From positions 1-64,000 of the forward strand of contig WBMZ01000392.1 of the NCBI GenBank assembly GCA_013400975.1: a stretch of 64,000 nt of DNA, read 5' to 3'. The notes beneath the pieces are model-generated. The model was given only the letters and a program-made list of their open reading frames with translations, ran no database searches and was not told the DNA's origin. A program made the position numbers and the translations under genes. Shown here one piece after another: positions 47,796-60,797 of this stretch (the first letter of the stretch is position 1; every line of letters starts with the position of its first letter). The DNA is from Atrichornis clamosus (Eukaryota; Chordata; Aves; Passeriformes; Menuridae).

Positions 47796-50700
47796 TATTT
47801 TTTTTTTAATGGCTATCAAAGCCCTAGAAACATAATTAAATGCCACAAACCACAAAGGACACACTGAGATGAAACTGTAGTGGTTGCAAACTGAGTCATA
47901 GTTTTGTTTGTTCCCTTTATTTTTTTCTTTATTTTTTCTTTCTAGTTGACCATGGACATGAACTAGTTGTAGTAAGGAAAATAATTCTGGTTTGACTGCC
48001 ACCTTTTCCAGACTAAAGTGTATATTCACCTTCTGACCTTCCAGGGCAGGTGCCACTGGCCTATCAACAAAAACTGATGGCATAAGAACTCAAGTTACAT
48101 TCACTATTTTGTTAACTCTATGAATATACACCTAAAATATGCATAGTGGATTCCAGATTGTCTACGAACTGTAAAAAGATTCTCAGCACCCAACAGCCTC
48201 TCCCTATGGGTACCTACAAGCTTTTTTTCAGATCCAGAATCTAACTCTTTTTGGAAGTTATATTCTATCTCTACTGCAGGTGTGTTGCTTGTATCACATG
48301 GGCCATGTGTGTAGACTTGTTCATAAAATATCTTTGTTGCTTCCCTCTGCACGTACATGCCCTGAGTAAAAAGAATATGTAACACCTGAGGGTAGGATCA
48401 CAGAGTGAAATATTTTCACATGCTATGGTCAGTACACTTGCATCATTATTTATAAGTGGTCTGTCAGGCTAGCTGTCTAATCTGCTACTGATGTCAGGGT
48501 TTCCTTTTGGCCCTCAGCCTTGCTATATTTTTTTGCTATCATTTTGTTTCCAAGGATTTGTGACTTTACTTTGACACAAGGTATCACAGTTAAGTTTTCT
48601 GTGCATTATCTTACTGCTTTTTTTCAAAGAGTACAATGAGACAATTATACTATTGCCTGTTTCCTCCATGCTGGAGAAAAGCTCTAATTGCTTTCTGTCA
48701 GTTGACCCAGGCATGGCTATTTCCTAAGCAATTTCTCTTCTCCAGCAGAATAGTCTCCCACTGAGAATACTCCCTTCTTATTGTGGAAATATGTATTTTG
48801 GTGGGCTATAATTAATAACAGTGATGTTGTTAATCTCCACTGCATTTTCTAACCTTTCAAGCAAGAAAAAAAGAACACTCCCCTCTCCCCCCCCCTCATA
48901 ATTTATAATGTTAAGGAATGAAATTGTGGCCCACTCTTTCCCTGAGGGGAAATAGGTTTCCTGCACAATTTACAATTCTTTCCCACAATGAATACAGCCT
49001 GTAGCAGCCTTTTAAAAGCAAAGCTAATTGCAGAGGAGTGGGAGGCAGTATGGATGGCATTACTTTGCTGTTTGCCTCATTGCTCTTGCTCATGGAAAGT
49101 GAAGAATGAACTCAGGGAAACGCTAACAGTACTAGGTCTGTTTTGGACAGGAGCTGACGCGTCTGTCGTGAGCACCACTGACGGATCACCCTGTTTGCTG
49201 AGTCTGACTTGTGCTGACATGCAAACGTCCGTTTGTCTGAATCAGTGAGAGGCATTCAACGCATCAAGTTATTGCTCTCCCAGTGCTTGCATGGATAATT
49301 CGCATTCTGCACTAAAATTTGACAAGCATAAAATTTTGAAAAGGTCGAGTCTGGGGGCTCCTGAGATTATTTTTGACCTTAGTTTTGACAGCAAATGAAG
49401 GAAATCACTAGCTGTGTGCATTTTGTGAGTCCATTAGGAAACTGAGGCCTGGCAAGTTGCTGTTATTAGTTGGATTAGTGATAGTAACCTTTCCATAGCT
49501 AATGGAAACCATCGTTGACATTAGAGTTTGGCAAATACAAAAGGCATCGTGTGGACAAATAGGGGCTTTCCAAACTGGAAATCCTCCTGTTTTGAAACTC
49601 TGAGACCATACTCTGGTAGACTCTTTGATCTCTGAGGTATCAGGAGGTTTAATGAGGTTTGTTGCATGTTCTTCATCATGGTGACCTGAAATCTCTGAAT
49701 TGCTGCTCTGATGACTTACCCAGACAGAACAGGAAAGTGAGCCCCACATTAAATACAACTTTGCAGGGTCAGATTGGAAGGTTTAAGGAAATATCCCATA
49801 CCAACCTTTGCCATGTCCAAAGGAAACGGTAGGAAAACAGTGGGGAAATCTGTGGACTCACCCTTTTCTACCAGCAATAAATTGCAACTGTGGTAGTCCT
49901 GCTAACACTAACAGGTGTGATCTGAGAGGAGCCAGCCTTGGTGATGGAGATACTTATGCAGTAAAGATGTCAGAATCCATTTTCCATGTGCAACAGAATA
50001 AGAAAGTCTAATTAATTGAAGCTCAGGTCAAATGTAAGAACTCTGTGTTAGGAAATGGTCATGCCTGGGAGAATAACCACTCATAAATTAAACTTAGAGA
50101 TGTGGATTGGAATCCACTTTTCCAATTTTACCTTGTTGATGTCAGCCTTTACATGATAGTTACAGAAAGGAAGGATTAATGAATATAGCAGAAATACTGT
50201 GAACTTAGTAGTAATGAAGGAGCCCTTCTGAGAACAAAAGGGAAGGAGGCAGCAAAGACCACATAAATCAGAGAGACTGCATTTTAGCAGGTAGAGATAC
50301 TCTAGTTTAGCACAGAATGGGAGAAAGCAAGATGAAAGCTTACTGAGATATTGAAGAAGCACGTGTAATGCAAAGTAGCGTTGCTACACATTGCTTTATT
50401 GTTTCATATTTGTTAATGTTTTCATTTTATTACAGCCATGCTTTAAGACAAATAACTTCATGCTATTCAAGTGAAGTGATGAAATAGACTCTGAGTAATT
50501 TGATTTCTCCTTGGGCATTTTGCTCCTAGAGGTGTAGCTACCTTGAAAAGCCCTGTGCCATACAAGAATATTCCAAGAAATTCTTAACTCTCCAACACTG
50601 GCCAAATAATGACTGTATGCACTTCAGCCTAGCTTGCATGGGCTGTTTAAAGAGTCAGTGCAGCAAAGTGCCTGTAATTTATACCTGTAAGATAACAGAT

Positions 50701-53700
50701 GTTTTATATTTATGCCTCCAAAGAGCAAATGCATCAGAAGAGTTCGGCAAACTTGTCAAATCCAGTCAAACAGACAACTTATGAAGCTGCTTTTGACAAT
50801 TTATAGGCACTCATATAGACCTTGACCAAATCAATATAAATAATGTTTCTTAATAAACCTTACAAATTTTTAGTAGTGGCTTGATTTACTTTCATAAGTC
50901 TTGTTGGTTTTACTAAATCTTGCTTTTAGGGAACAGAGGAGGGTTCACTTTCTTTAAGATCATGCCTCTCTTTCAGGTTTTGATTTAAGCTATTTAGAAA
51001 GGAAGATAAATCCTGTGTAGTGAAAAAGAATATGACATGGGAAAAAAAACAGAGCTGGAGACAGGGCTGGTACAGGCCCATAGGCTGGTCCACCTTTTTT
51101 TGCCAGAAAGTCAGAGATCTTCTAACCACATTGCCTTGCTGTCAGCAGTTCTGCCTGTGTGCCCCAGCTCTACCCACTCACCTGAGCAGTCAGTAGTGCT
51201 GATTTCTCCTGTCTGGGTACCTGGTTTCAGCACAACGCTCTCAGTACAGGGAAATACCTCATCTGCCTCTTGGCTCAGTTTTTGGATGGCTATCTAGTAG
51301 CAATGCATTTCCATGCTATTACAATAGCAGCAAAAATTAAGAGGGAAGACAAGAAACTTCAATTGAAGAGAACTGATTTCACTTCCAAAAGGAAAAAAAA
51401 ATTGGTGTTTGTTAGAAAAAAAAAATCCCAAGGCAATTCAGAAAATGTTGGAATTGCAGGCAATATGGTTCTGTTTTGTTCCCCACTCAATTTGTGTTTT
51501 GGCTCTACAATATTTCAGTTTATTTTTTATTTATAATTATTTTTAAACTCACAGGCAGCCGAGCTAAATGAGTTTATCCTTAGAAACAGGCTATCATTTA
51601 CTATGAATCATCTTGTGTGCCATGTAAACTGTCTCAGCCTCAGGCACTAGTGCCTTTTAGCACCTTATGGACCTTAGAGAAAAACCTTTTATACCTTCAT
51701 AGTCATATCCTTGTTCTAGATTATCATAAAATCCTCCCAACAGAAGGAAGGAAGGAAGGAAGGAAGGAAAGAAGGAAGGAGATTTACTTTAACAGTAGCA
51801 AGAGATAAGATGCAAAGAAATGAACTAATTTAGGGAAGAAAAAGGGCCAATTGTATTTACTGACGAAAAAAAACAATGAAAGAAGCAGTCTCTTAGGAGA
51901 TGAAATAAAACTTTAATCTTGAGTTCTACTGTGATTATTTTATCCTTTGGTGGATTCCTTTATGTGAGGGTGATCTTCTGGTGCTATCTACCTGTACAGG
52001 GAGCTCTGACAGTACACCTACAGACCGTGGAAGAGTATAAGAGCATGGTTCAGAAAATGAGACATGATTTGAGCAATTCTGTACTTCAACACCGTTAGCA
52101 TCTTGAGATGTTAACTAAGTCCATTTGGAAATATTATCAAGAGTATGTAACATTTTCTCTTAGAACCATGCCTTTGACATGATCCTTGGTGAAGCAAGGA
52201 TCTAGTGCATAAGTTTTGGACTGATCCAGGGATATTTGTAGCCATCTGTAGCTGCCACTCTTCCTTTTGCTGACATTTTGCATCACTTTGTACAAAGAAT
52301 AACAGTGGGCAAATACACCTGTGAGCTTTCTGTCTGACTTGTGGGCATGTGGATGTGCACTGTGCCATGAAGAGCGAAGAAAATTATGTCAGTGATGTCA
52401 AAATGTTGTAAGTACATGGTGTAGCATTTTAGCTGTGAGGGTTTAAAGCAGTACAGCATCTGCTGGATGAATTCATTGTCATTAAAAACAATCGTCAATG
52501 ACAGTGGGAGGTGGCAGAGGAAAATCATCAGTTTGTTTTACACTGAATTCTACTTGCAAAAATTCCTAGCCCCTGTCTGAATGGTTTCTAAACAATTATT
52601 AGTGCATTGCATTGGAGATAATATTTCCTCTTCTATAAAAACGACCACAGTGATTGCATCTTGTCTGTGGCCCTTGTGCTGACAAAGTTTTAGAGAAGCC
52701 TCAGTTGTCATTTTGCTTAAATTGAGTGAATTGCTGTGGATCCTACATGACACTAACCTCCTCAGGCACAAATCTCAACACTCAGCTACTCCTGAGTTGG
52801 AGATATTTTCTCACAAGGCTTTTTTCTGAACCAGAGCTCAGCAACAATCAGTTAGTTCCCTTATCTCTTCAAAATTATGTGTTGTCAATACCCTTAGGTT
52901 GGAATCACTGGCATGGGTCAATTTTTTAATATTAGAAGGTAGTTTTTGTAGTTGCTGAGGAGACGTTCCAAAACTTCCCATTAAAGTGGCTTTGAAAGAC
53001 TTAAGCATTAAACTGAAAGAAAAACAACTTGCAATGGGAAAAATATGGAATTTTTTTCCATTGAATGGAAAATAAAACATTAAAAAATGGTCTTTTTTTT
53101 CCCTTTTTACCTGAAATACATAGAAAGTGCAGTAGTTTTTGATTCAAATTTTTCAGTCTACAAAAGTATTGACATTGATTGCATTTAGTACATTTGTTAC
53201 AGGGTATGTGAATGTAAGCTATACAAAGATACTTATGAAACAGGTGGATAGGGCTGCTCTTGTGTTGTTTCATTGACTTGTCACATGCATAAGGAGTGCA
53301 AAAATATGTGTCTGTATCAGACAGTAGGATCAAGGGCCATGCTAGAAATTGAAATCTTAGCTCTTTTTAATCATAGGTCATAAACCATTTTATCTCACAC
53401 TAATCTTATAGGTATTTACAATTAAATTGGATTTTGCCTTCTCTGAAACCATCTTCTCCTTTGACTGCATTTGAGCTTCTAGGGAAGAAAAATGACACTG
53501 AGCTTGTGTCATCCTTAGCAAGATATTATCTTGACATCAAATACAGGGTCAAACAAGGGTAGGCGCCTTATTGCAAGAAGAAGTATCTTTTACAGGAAGC
53601 CTGTCTGGTGAGGTAAACATTCCCATCATTCCAGGTTCCTTCAGGCGAGTGCTAGCCAGCATACATATGTTGTTATCAGTTCCAAGTGTTGCAAAGTCTA

Positions 53701-54827
53701 AAGGAAAAGCAAAGGCTCTATGGTGCCTCTACAACACACCTCAAACAGACTGAAGGTCAGACAGATGTGTCAGTCTGAGAGTTGTAATTTTTAAACATTA
53801 AAAAACCAAAATAATAAATAAAAACTGTTCTAGGCAAGCAATGTGCTCTGTCCAACGAAAAAAATATTTGATTTTTTTCTGAACTTGAAGACATCTAGTA
53901 ACCTGAACATTTCAAATTACATTCCTGAGAGACGATTCCTAAAATGTGAAGCACATTTTAAACCATGAATGTAGTTAGGCCTGGAAGAATTTCTACTGAA
54001 TTGTGATGGATTCTCCATTCTTGACTCCTGTGGCATTAAAAATTGTCATTGCTCCATAGAGGACAGAGTTGTCCAAACAGAAATAATTCACTCCTGAAAA
54101 TCACATGATCTGTGTTGTGCTGTTGGCCAGACTAGCCTGCCACAGTGGCCCTCTGGGATTATTTATGGGTGTATCTGCGAGGCACTGCCTCCTGAAGAAT
54201 CAGCCACTTATTTTTGTGGAAGAATTTTTATTGATTACTGGCTTGGTTTTAACTCTTTTTTTTTTTTTCCTTCTCAGTAACTCTGCACCAAAACCAAATC
54301 CCAATTACCAGTTTCTGGGGAAAAAGTGTAAAAATGTTCGTCTTCATTTCCTCATGCAGCTGTTTAACTGCAAGGTGGAAGAGTGGATGAGAGAGGCAGA
54401 AGGCTGTAGACAAGGGCTATCCCATTCTGTTAGGTGTGATATTGTGTGATGAATGCCGTTCTGGAAGCCTTGGCAGCTCCCATCTGAGAATCACAGGCAC
54501 AGACAACAGCAGCACACACAATTAAAGGATGAGAGAACACTTTTTGCTGCTGTTTCAGCTTTGGGGAAGTGCTGTGTTTATCTGTTCTCCAGGTAAAGCA
54601 ACTGTTGAGGGAAGTGAGAGGCTGCAAAGCAGAGCAAGGACCACGAAAGAAGGTGCAGGGTTTAGTAGCTTCAGATTCTGTTACCGACACCAGAAACAAA
54701 CTGAAATGGTCCTGAATCCTTAGTGCTGGCTCTGCTCCCTCACATGCTACAGTTAGAGCAGAAGAGTCCTGTAACCAGCTTTTCTCTGCCCTGTCTGTGG
54801 GCAAAGAGGCACAAAGCCCTTTGCATT
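47796..54827. other. Intergenic sequence, no recognised gene
   Basis: No recognised gene or transposon was found. Simple sequence includes a C-rich run near 48.88-48.90 kb and a GAAG microsatellite at 51743-51781. Open frames up to about 120 codons show no recognisable domains. Confidence 0.6.
51743..51781. repeat. (GAAG)n microsatellite
   Basis: GAAG/GAAA tetranucleotides repeat about nine to ten times with one GAAAGAAG interruption. The purine-only strand is the plus strand. It is likely polymorphic. Confidence 0.95.
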
Positions 54828-54930
54828 AAATCACAGAATAGTCCGAGTTGGAAGGGATCCACAAGGATATTGAGTCCAGCCCTTGTCTCTGCACTGGGCA
54901 GCCCCAAACCCCACACTTTTGCTGACATAT
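54828..54930 (-). mobile_element. CR1 LINE 3' end, antisense
   Basis: The plus strand reads TCACAGAATAGTCCGAGTTG, GAAGGGATCCACAAGGATAT, TGAGTCCAGCCCTTG and GCACTGGGCAGCCCCAA. This is the reverse complement of the CR1 3' terminus (...TTGTGGGTCCCTTCCAACTC...). About 100 bases are kept and the rest of the element is absent. Confidence 0.88.
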
Positions 54931-56688
54931 GGATGCTTATGTAGGCTGCAGAGAAATTTCTGGCTTTTAAATTACTGCAAAGTGCACCCAGGATGGTCTA
55001 AAATTTGGCTTTTTATGTTGGAGATGAAATGGACCCATGAAATTCTTTTTTTATTTCCTATACATCAAAGTTTTGCCTGGGCTACTACTCTTGAATGTTT
55101 GTAGTACTGTTGTTTGAGGAATGTTTGCAATGAAAGCATAATTTCTTTGTTAATTTATAGTCTCTTATGAGCAGAGAAATTAAACTATTGCTGTTTAAGG
55201 TGAATATATATGACAGGAATTTATTTATGCATATTCAGAAAGAGCTGGAGGATGAACCCAGTGGAAAAATAAATACTGGCAATGTTCTGAAATTTCAAAG
55301 TGAAAAATGTTATGACTAAACCCATGATGATGCTGGTTTATATAATGTCTCTATTAGTGTAAAGAAAGCATGACATATTCACATTACATTATTTTTGCCT
55401 CCCCAGATGACCTTTTTTAGGGAACTGGAAAATTTGCTTTTTCAAGACATGATTGCAGGATTTCTGTTTGGTTTTTTTTTTTTCAAATCTTCAATATTGT
55501 GGATAAAAGCAAAAATTCACTGTCAGTATTTCCATCTCTGAGTGTTGCATTGGTAAATTACTGTCTACATATATACAGGCTTTTTTTTCCTCACCCACCT
55601 ACAATTATTTCCTCCCCCCAAAAAGGTGAAGAATTTGAAGTACCAAGAAATTAAAAATAATATTTTCAAGATCCTGTTGAAGAAACTTCTTTGTCAATGA
55701 TTTGAACTAGGCTTTAACTAAGGGAGTGAAGAAGAAAAAGAAGAAACTGTAAGAGAGAGAAAAAACTATCTATGCATCATCTATATCAGTCTAGCCTTTA
55801 TTAGAACTCTTCTAATTTGAACTAATCTCTGCAATGAATTGAAATTTCTGATTTCATGAATTCTCTTAATTAGTCTTGGCACAATTGCTGTACTCTCTGA
55901 TTGTGATCTTTTGCAAGGCATCATGGCATGTCATTACACTGAAACTGCATTCAGCAGAGTTAAAGGGATGTGTCACAACATCTTAAACAACGTCTGTCCA
56001 CCTGTCTTTGGAAATCTGCTCCTCAAACAGCCGTACTGCAGCAGCACTGGTGAGGAAAGACTGTAGCAAGTCAAAGATGCTCTTGAAATGTCATCCTTGT
56101 TATATACTGATGGAGTAGCACCTGCTGATCCCTAGATTCTGCATTGAGAACAATTCTTTTCTAAATTGACAGGGAACAGACTTAATTTAGATATCATGCA
56201 GTGAGGCTGTGAAGGTGAAGATTGATTTCAGTCACGTTGTATCTTTTTACCTGATAATATTTAAATAATTCCACCTTGTTATTTCCCACATATCTCAAGG
56301 AAGTTGAAGTTCCCTGCAGCTCCAGTGCGAGGCAGGAATTAATACAGTTCATTTGTCAAAGTGTCACTGACCTATTTTATTATAACCTGCATAGTAGCTA
56401 CAAGTTCCCGATTTATTTCTCTGGTGGGACAGTGAAAGCAGTTTTATTGCAGGTAAATTGACACTGGAAATGAGCTCTCCCTTTCCCTTGCAGCATTCCT
56501 ACAGGCAGCAACACAGACAGGGCCACGTGGGAGCCCTTGGAGGACTGTGTGTGACTGAAAGTTTTAGTGCCCCACAAACAGACACACATAACCTCTCAGA
56601 TGCCGCCAGATAACCTGCTGGAAATGTAAGCCACAAAAAGAGATGCACACCCAAACCCCCACCCAGGCATCAGCCCGTGCCCACACAC

Positions 56689-56795
56689 AGGCACACACAC
56701 ACAACATGCGGGCACACACACACGTTATATAGGCACTCCTACACAATATACAGGCACACACACACATCATATAGACACACAGACGCACGCTCCCA
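56689..56795. repeat. CA-rich minisatellite, about five degenerate units
   Basis: Units of roughly 18-22 bases built as AGGCACACACACAC followed by a TATAT-like spacer recur about five times with substitutions. Read on the minus strand this produces a Cys/Val/Ala-rich open frame (56564-56842) that is an artefact of the repeat. Confidence 0.85.
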
Positions 56796-59700
56796 AACAC
56801 ATGTAAGAGGAACCAAAGGTTTTCCTGCTTCACTGCAAACATGAAGGTATAAAAACTTTTTTACATTCTCACCTTCAGAACTTAATATCCACACAGGGAA
56901 GGACAATCAAGCAAATGTTAGGCTTTATGATGTCACTATTGGAGGCAATTGTTAAACTTGATGGGGGATTATAAAGGGGGTTACAGCACTATATGGACTT
57001 GGCAATACCCTAAGGAAAGAGAAGGTAAGGAAGAGCTTAGAGAGCCCTTTCCCATAGGTTCCTGTAATTTATGATCTCCAGGAATACAGAAGAAAAGTGG
57101 GAATGAGCTGAGACTTTTGGATGTTTTTCTTTTCCCCTGTGGCACATGCCATCCCCAAGACAAGTGTACCTGTAATTATCTCACTTGGTTGAGGACCAGG
57201 GTTGTTTATCACTAAAAATATGTTTCCCATCCTTCCTGTATTTAGTGGAAATAAAATACTCGTATTGGCTCTGTGACATTTAGCACAATCAATTTAAAAG
57301 AGACATTTTGTTTTCTTTTCAAGTGCCTTCTCTGTTAGTTTCATACTTTTGAGACTATCCACAGAGTAACAGCATGATGATTGTTTTTGAAAATCCTCTT
57401 GAAGTTTCATTAGATTTTGTTGGATCCTGTAATAAGCTGTGAGAAACTCTTTGAGACCCATGAGTATATGCATTTATTTTGCTAAACTTCATTTTTCTTT
57501 TCTCTGTTGCCTAGGGCTAATATTTGCTTTGTGTGACACCTTGTAAATGTGCTAGAAACTGTGGACATACATAGAGGGAGGTGACTGCATTTAATCAGTG
57601 ACTGACTGCATGCAAAGAACAATATTTGATTTCTCCCTCATATCACCAGTAAAGGAAAAAAGAAGGGTAGAGAGGAAGTGGTGGTGGTTTCAATCTTTCT
57701 CATTAAAACCTGCAAAGGAATTATTGACTACAGCAGCCTCAGTGTTGACTTAGTAGATGAGTTGAAGCATAAGCAGTCCACTATAATCCTTCTGTCAGTC
57801 TCTGGCTTGTGCTGGGGTAAATGAAAATGGAGAGGCCTGAGATGTGGGAATGGTGGAGAGCAGCCTGAGCAGCTCACACCTACATGGTGCTTGGCTTCAG
57901 AAAGCCACCTGCTCACAATATTTTCCTCTGACATGCCTGTGTTTCCAGTGGAAAGTAGTTCATAGTTATAATCTCAATTTATCAATTTCCCTCTTGCAGG
58001 TATAGAGAGAAAATGCAAGGCAAGGCAGAATCAGGCACCACGCCTGGTATTCAGAATATAAAATTAAACCATTGAATCTGATTTTCTATGCCTCTAAGTT
58101 CCATTTAAGCCAGTAGGATTGAAGTGATATAGAAAAAAATTTTTTTTCATAGTAGCCTCTATATTGCTCTTTGGGCTTTGTGATGAGAACAGTGTTGGGA
58201 ACACAGGGACAGAATCAGAGACCTTTTCTGCTTCTCACAGTGACCTGCCAGTGAGGAGGAACAATATTTGGGAAGGGTCACAGTGCAGACAGCTGACCAC
58301 AGATGACCAGGATATTCCATGGCATATTATATGTCCAGCAATAAAAAGCTGGGGAATAAAAGGGAAGGGGGGCATTCAGAGTAATAGTGTTTGTCTTCCC
58401 TAACTACTTAGGTGTAATGAAGCTCTGCTTTCCTGGACATGGCTAAACACCTGCCTGCAGATAGGACGTCGTGAATGAACTCCTTAATTTGCCTTACTTA
58501 GGTGTGCAACTTCTGGTTTACCTAGTAAACTGACTTTACCTCAACCCACAAGGTTTCTCATTTTTACCCCTCTAATTTCCTCCCTATCCCACTTGGTGTG
58601 TTAGCAAGCAGCTGTGTGGGGCTGAGCTATTGACAAGGGTTAACAGGCAGCAGTATTTTGTACTGTTCAGTGTAGGGCATGACCCACCAGCTCATGCTCC
58701 CCAACAGTAAGATGTGTCTTTTTGGGTTAAATGTTTTTGTCTTGAAGCAGCATTTGTTTACAGCAGCTCAAAAGGGACACAAAAAGGACTCCGTAGTAAT
58801 GACATCTACCTAATATAGACTTAAGTGCAAGTATAAAACAGAGGCAAGAAACTCCTTTTCTTTCCAGGAAATGAGTCCTTGTTCTGTGTGCTGGAGGAAA
58901 ATGAAAGGAAAAGCCTTCTCTGCTCTTACACTGAATTAACTGGGGATCTCGGCCGTGATGATGTAAGCGTGTGTTCTTTTCAGAGAGGTAACATATGTAC
59001 CTTTGTGATTCACTACCAGTTCATTAATCAATAAAGAGCTGGCTTCTTATGCAAAACTGAGCTTCTAAAATTTTCATGATTGCTTAATGGAAGGGACCAA
59101 AGAAAAGCCAGCCAAAGCCTGGGGGCTATTTGGAATGTGAATATGACTAATTTTTCATTCACAATTAATGGGGCGATACACTCTGCATGAAGAGCAAAAT
59201 CACATGTTGTCCCTGAAATAATTTTTAGATGACTTGGAGGCAAGCTGTTTTGTTCTTTGATTGTATACTTAGGACAATAAAATCCCTCAGGAATCATAGA
59301 GGGGACATGTCTTGGATACTTTGTGCTAACTAATTCCAACTGAAACGTCATAGCTGCTGATTAGGAGAACTCATTAAGTTAGCAATTGGTTTTTAAAAGT
59401 TTGTGCTATTTCTTCCTGTGTTTTCCTTTTCCTTAAACATTCAAAGCTTCACTAAAGCAGAATAGAGAACATTATTTTAATGATTTGTAAATCTATAGGA
59501 ATAAATGTTCGAGCCATATCTTCCAAAACAGAGTCATTCGGTTTTGGGGATTTTTAGTTGGTTTTTTTTTCTTTCAGGATACTGCAGATTTTCCAAGATG
59601 ACAATCAGATGGAATGGACTTCTTGTCAAAGAAGTTATGTCCATTAGTAAAGCTATCAATCAATACTAAGACTTTTGGTAGGTCCAAGTGTAAGACCTTC

Positions 59701-60771
59701 TATATGACAGTGTAGGAAATGGTATGTGGAAATCAAAATGGATGGAACAAGAGAAAAATTATGATAATAATTTTACGGAAATGAGAAACAATAGAGGCCA
59801 CTTATGCCCATTTAACTTAATATATTAGAAAGTTAGTTAACTGAGACACTTTATTGACACAGTTCAGAAGAGCTTGGTCTGTTCACAAAGCAGCTGATAA
59901 ATATTTTATAACTTAGATTGAGATAAAACAGTACTATATTATTTTACCTCTTTAAATAAGATACTTATTGATATAAGCTTATGCAAATAATAAAAATAAA
60001 AGAAAGACCATCATGGAGAAGATGCTCTCCTCCTATTAATCCTGTGCTTATTTACAGATCCTCATCTTTTAATACCTTTAAAATACCTATGTGACTGTAG
60101 CTTATGAATTTAGGTAGCTTGGATAAGGTTTCTGTCTTAGTAAGTTACATTCTTTAGAAATAGTCTGTACATTTATTTTGTATAATCTTTCATATAATAT
60201 GCACTTTTCAGTGTAATTGTTGGCTGCTTACCCTTAATATCTCGGTGAGACAGGATATGTATGAGATACTATTTACTTATTTAATCATTGCATTGCAGTT
60301 TCAAACAAAAATTCTTTTTATCTCTTACAGTTGCTTGGGGTGGGTTACTTGAACTCTCTTGGTTCTCAGCTAATGTCAACATGTGGGACAAACAGAACCT
60401 GTCTTGTTCATGTTCTTTTTCGCCCAAAACTTAATTGCTGCATGTGCAAGGAATGTGCAGCATTGCCAAATGGATAACCCCATGGAGACTGATATTATAG
60501 CTTGCTGTGGGGTGCTTGTGCCTCAGATGAAGCAAATTCCATAGCAGCAGGGACCTGAACATCTTTGAACACAATCTGTCTGAGTTTACCAAGTATCTCA
60601 CAGAGTTCTGGCCTTTAATTCAATGCAGAATGAAGGCAAGGTATTTTCTAAAAGTGTAATTCCTGTTTGATATTAATCTAGTCCCACATATTCTACTGAT
60701 CAGGAGAGCATTGCTGGAGGAAATGAACTACCTCAAGGCTGGATTTCACCTCCTCCTTGGCTCAGTCTGCC

Positions 60772-60797
60772 AAATTAATTAATTAATTGATTAATTT
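60772..60797. repeat. Short AATT tetranucleotide repeat
   Basis: About six AATT units in a row, one interrupted by a G. The tract is largely self-complementary. It is simple sequence with no further signal. Confidence 0.8.

Noticed and set aside
56564..56842. Cysteine-rich 92-codon minus-strand frame
   Set aside because: It is the translation of a CA-rich minisatellite. The Cys/Val/Ala pattern follows from the repeat.
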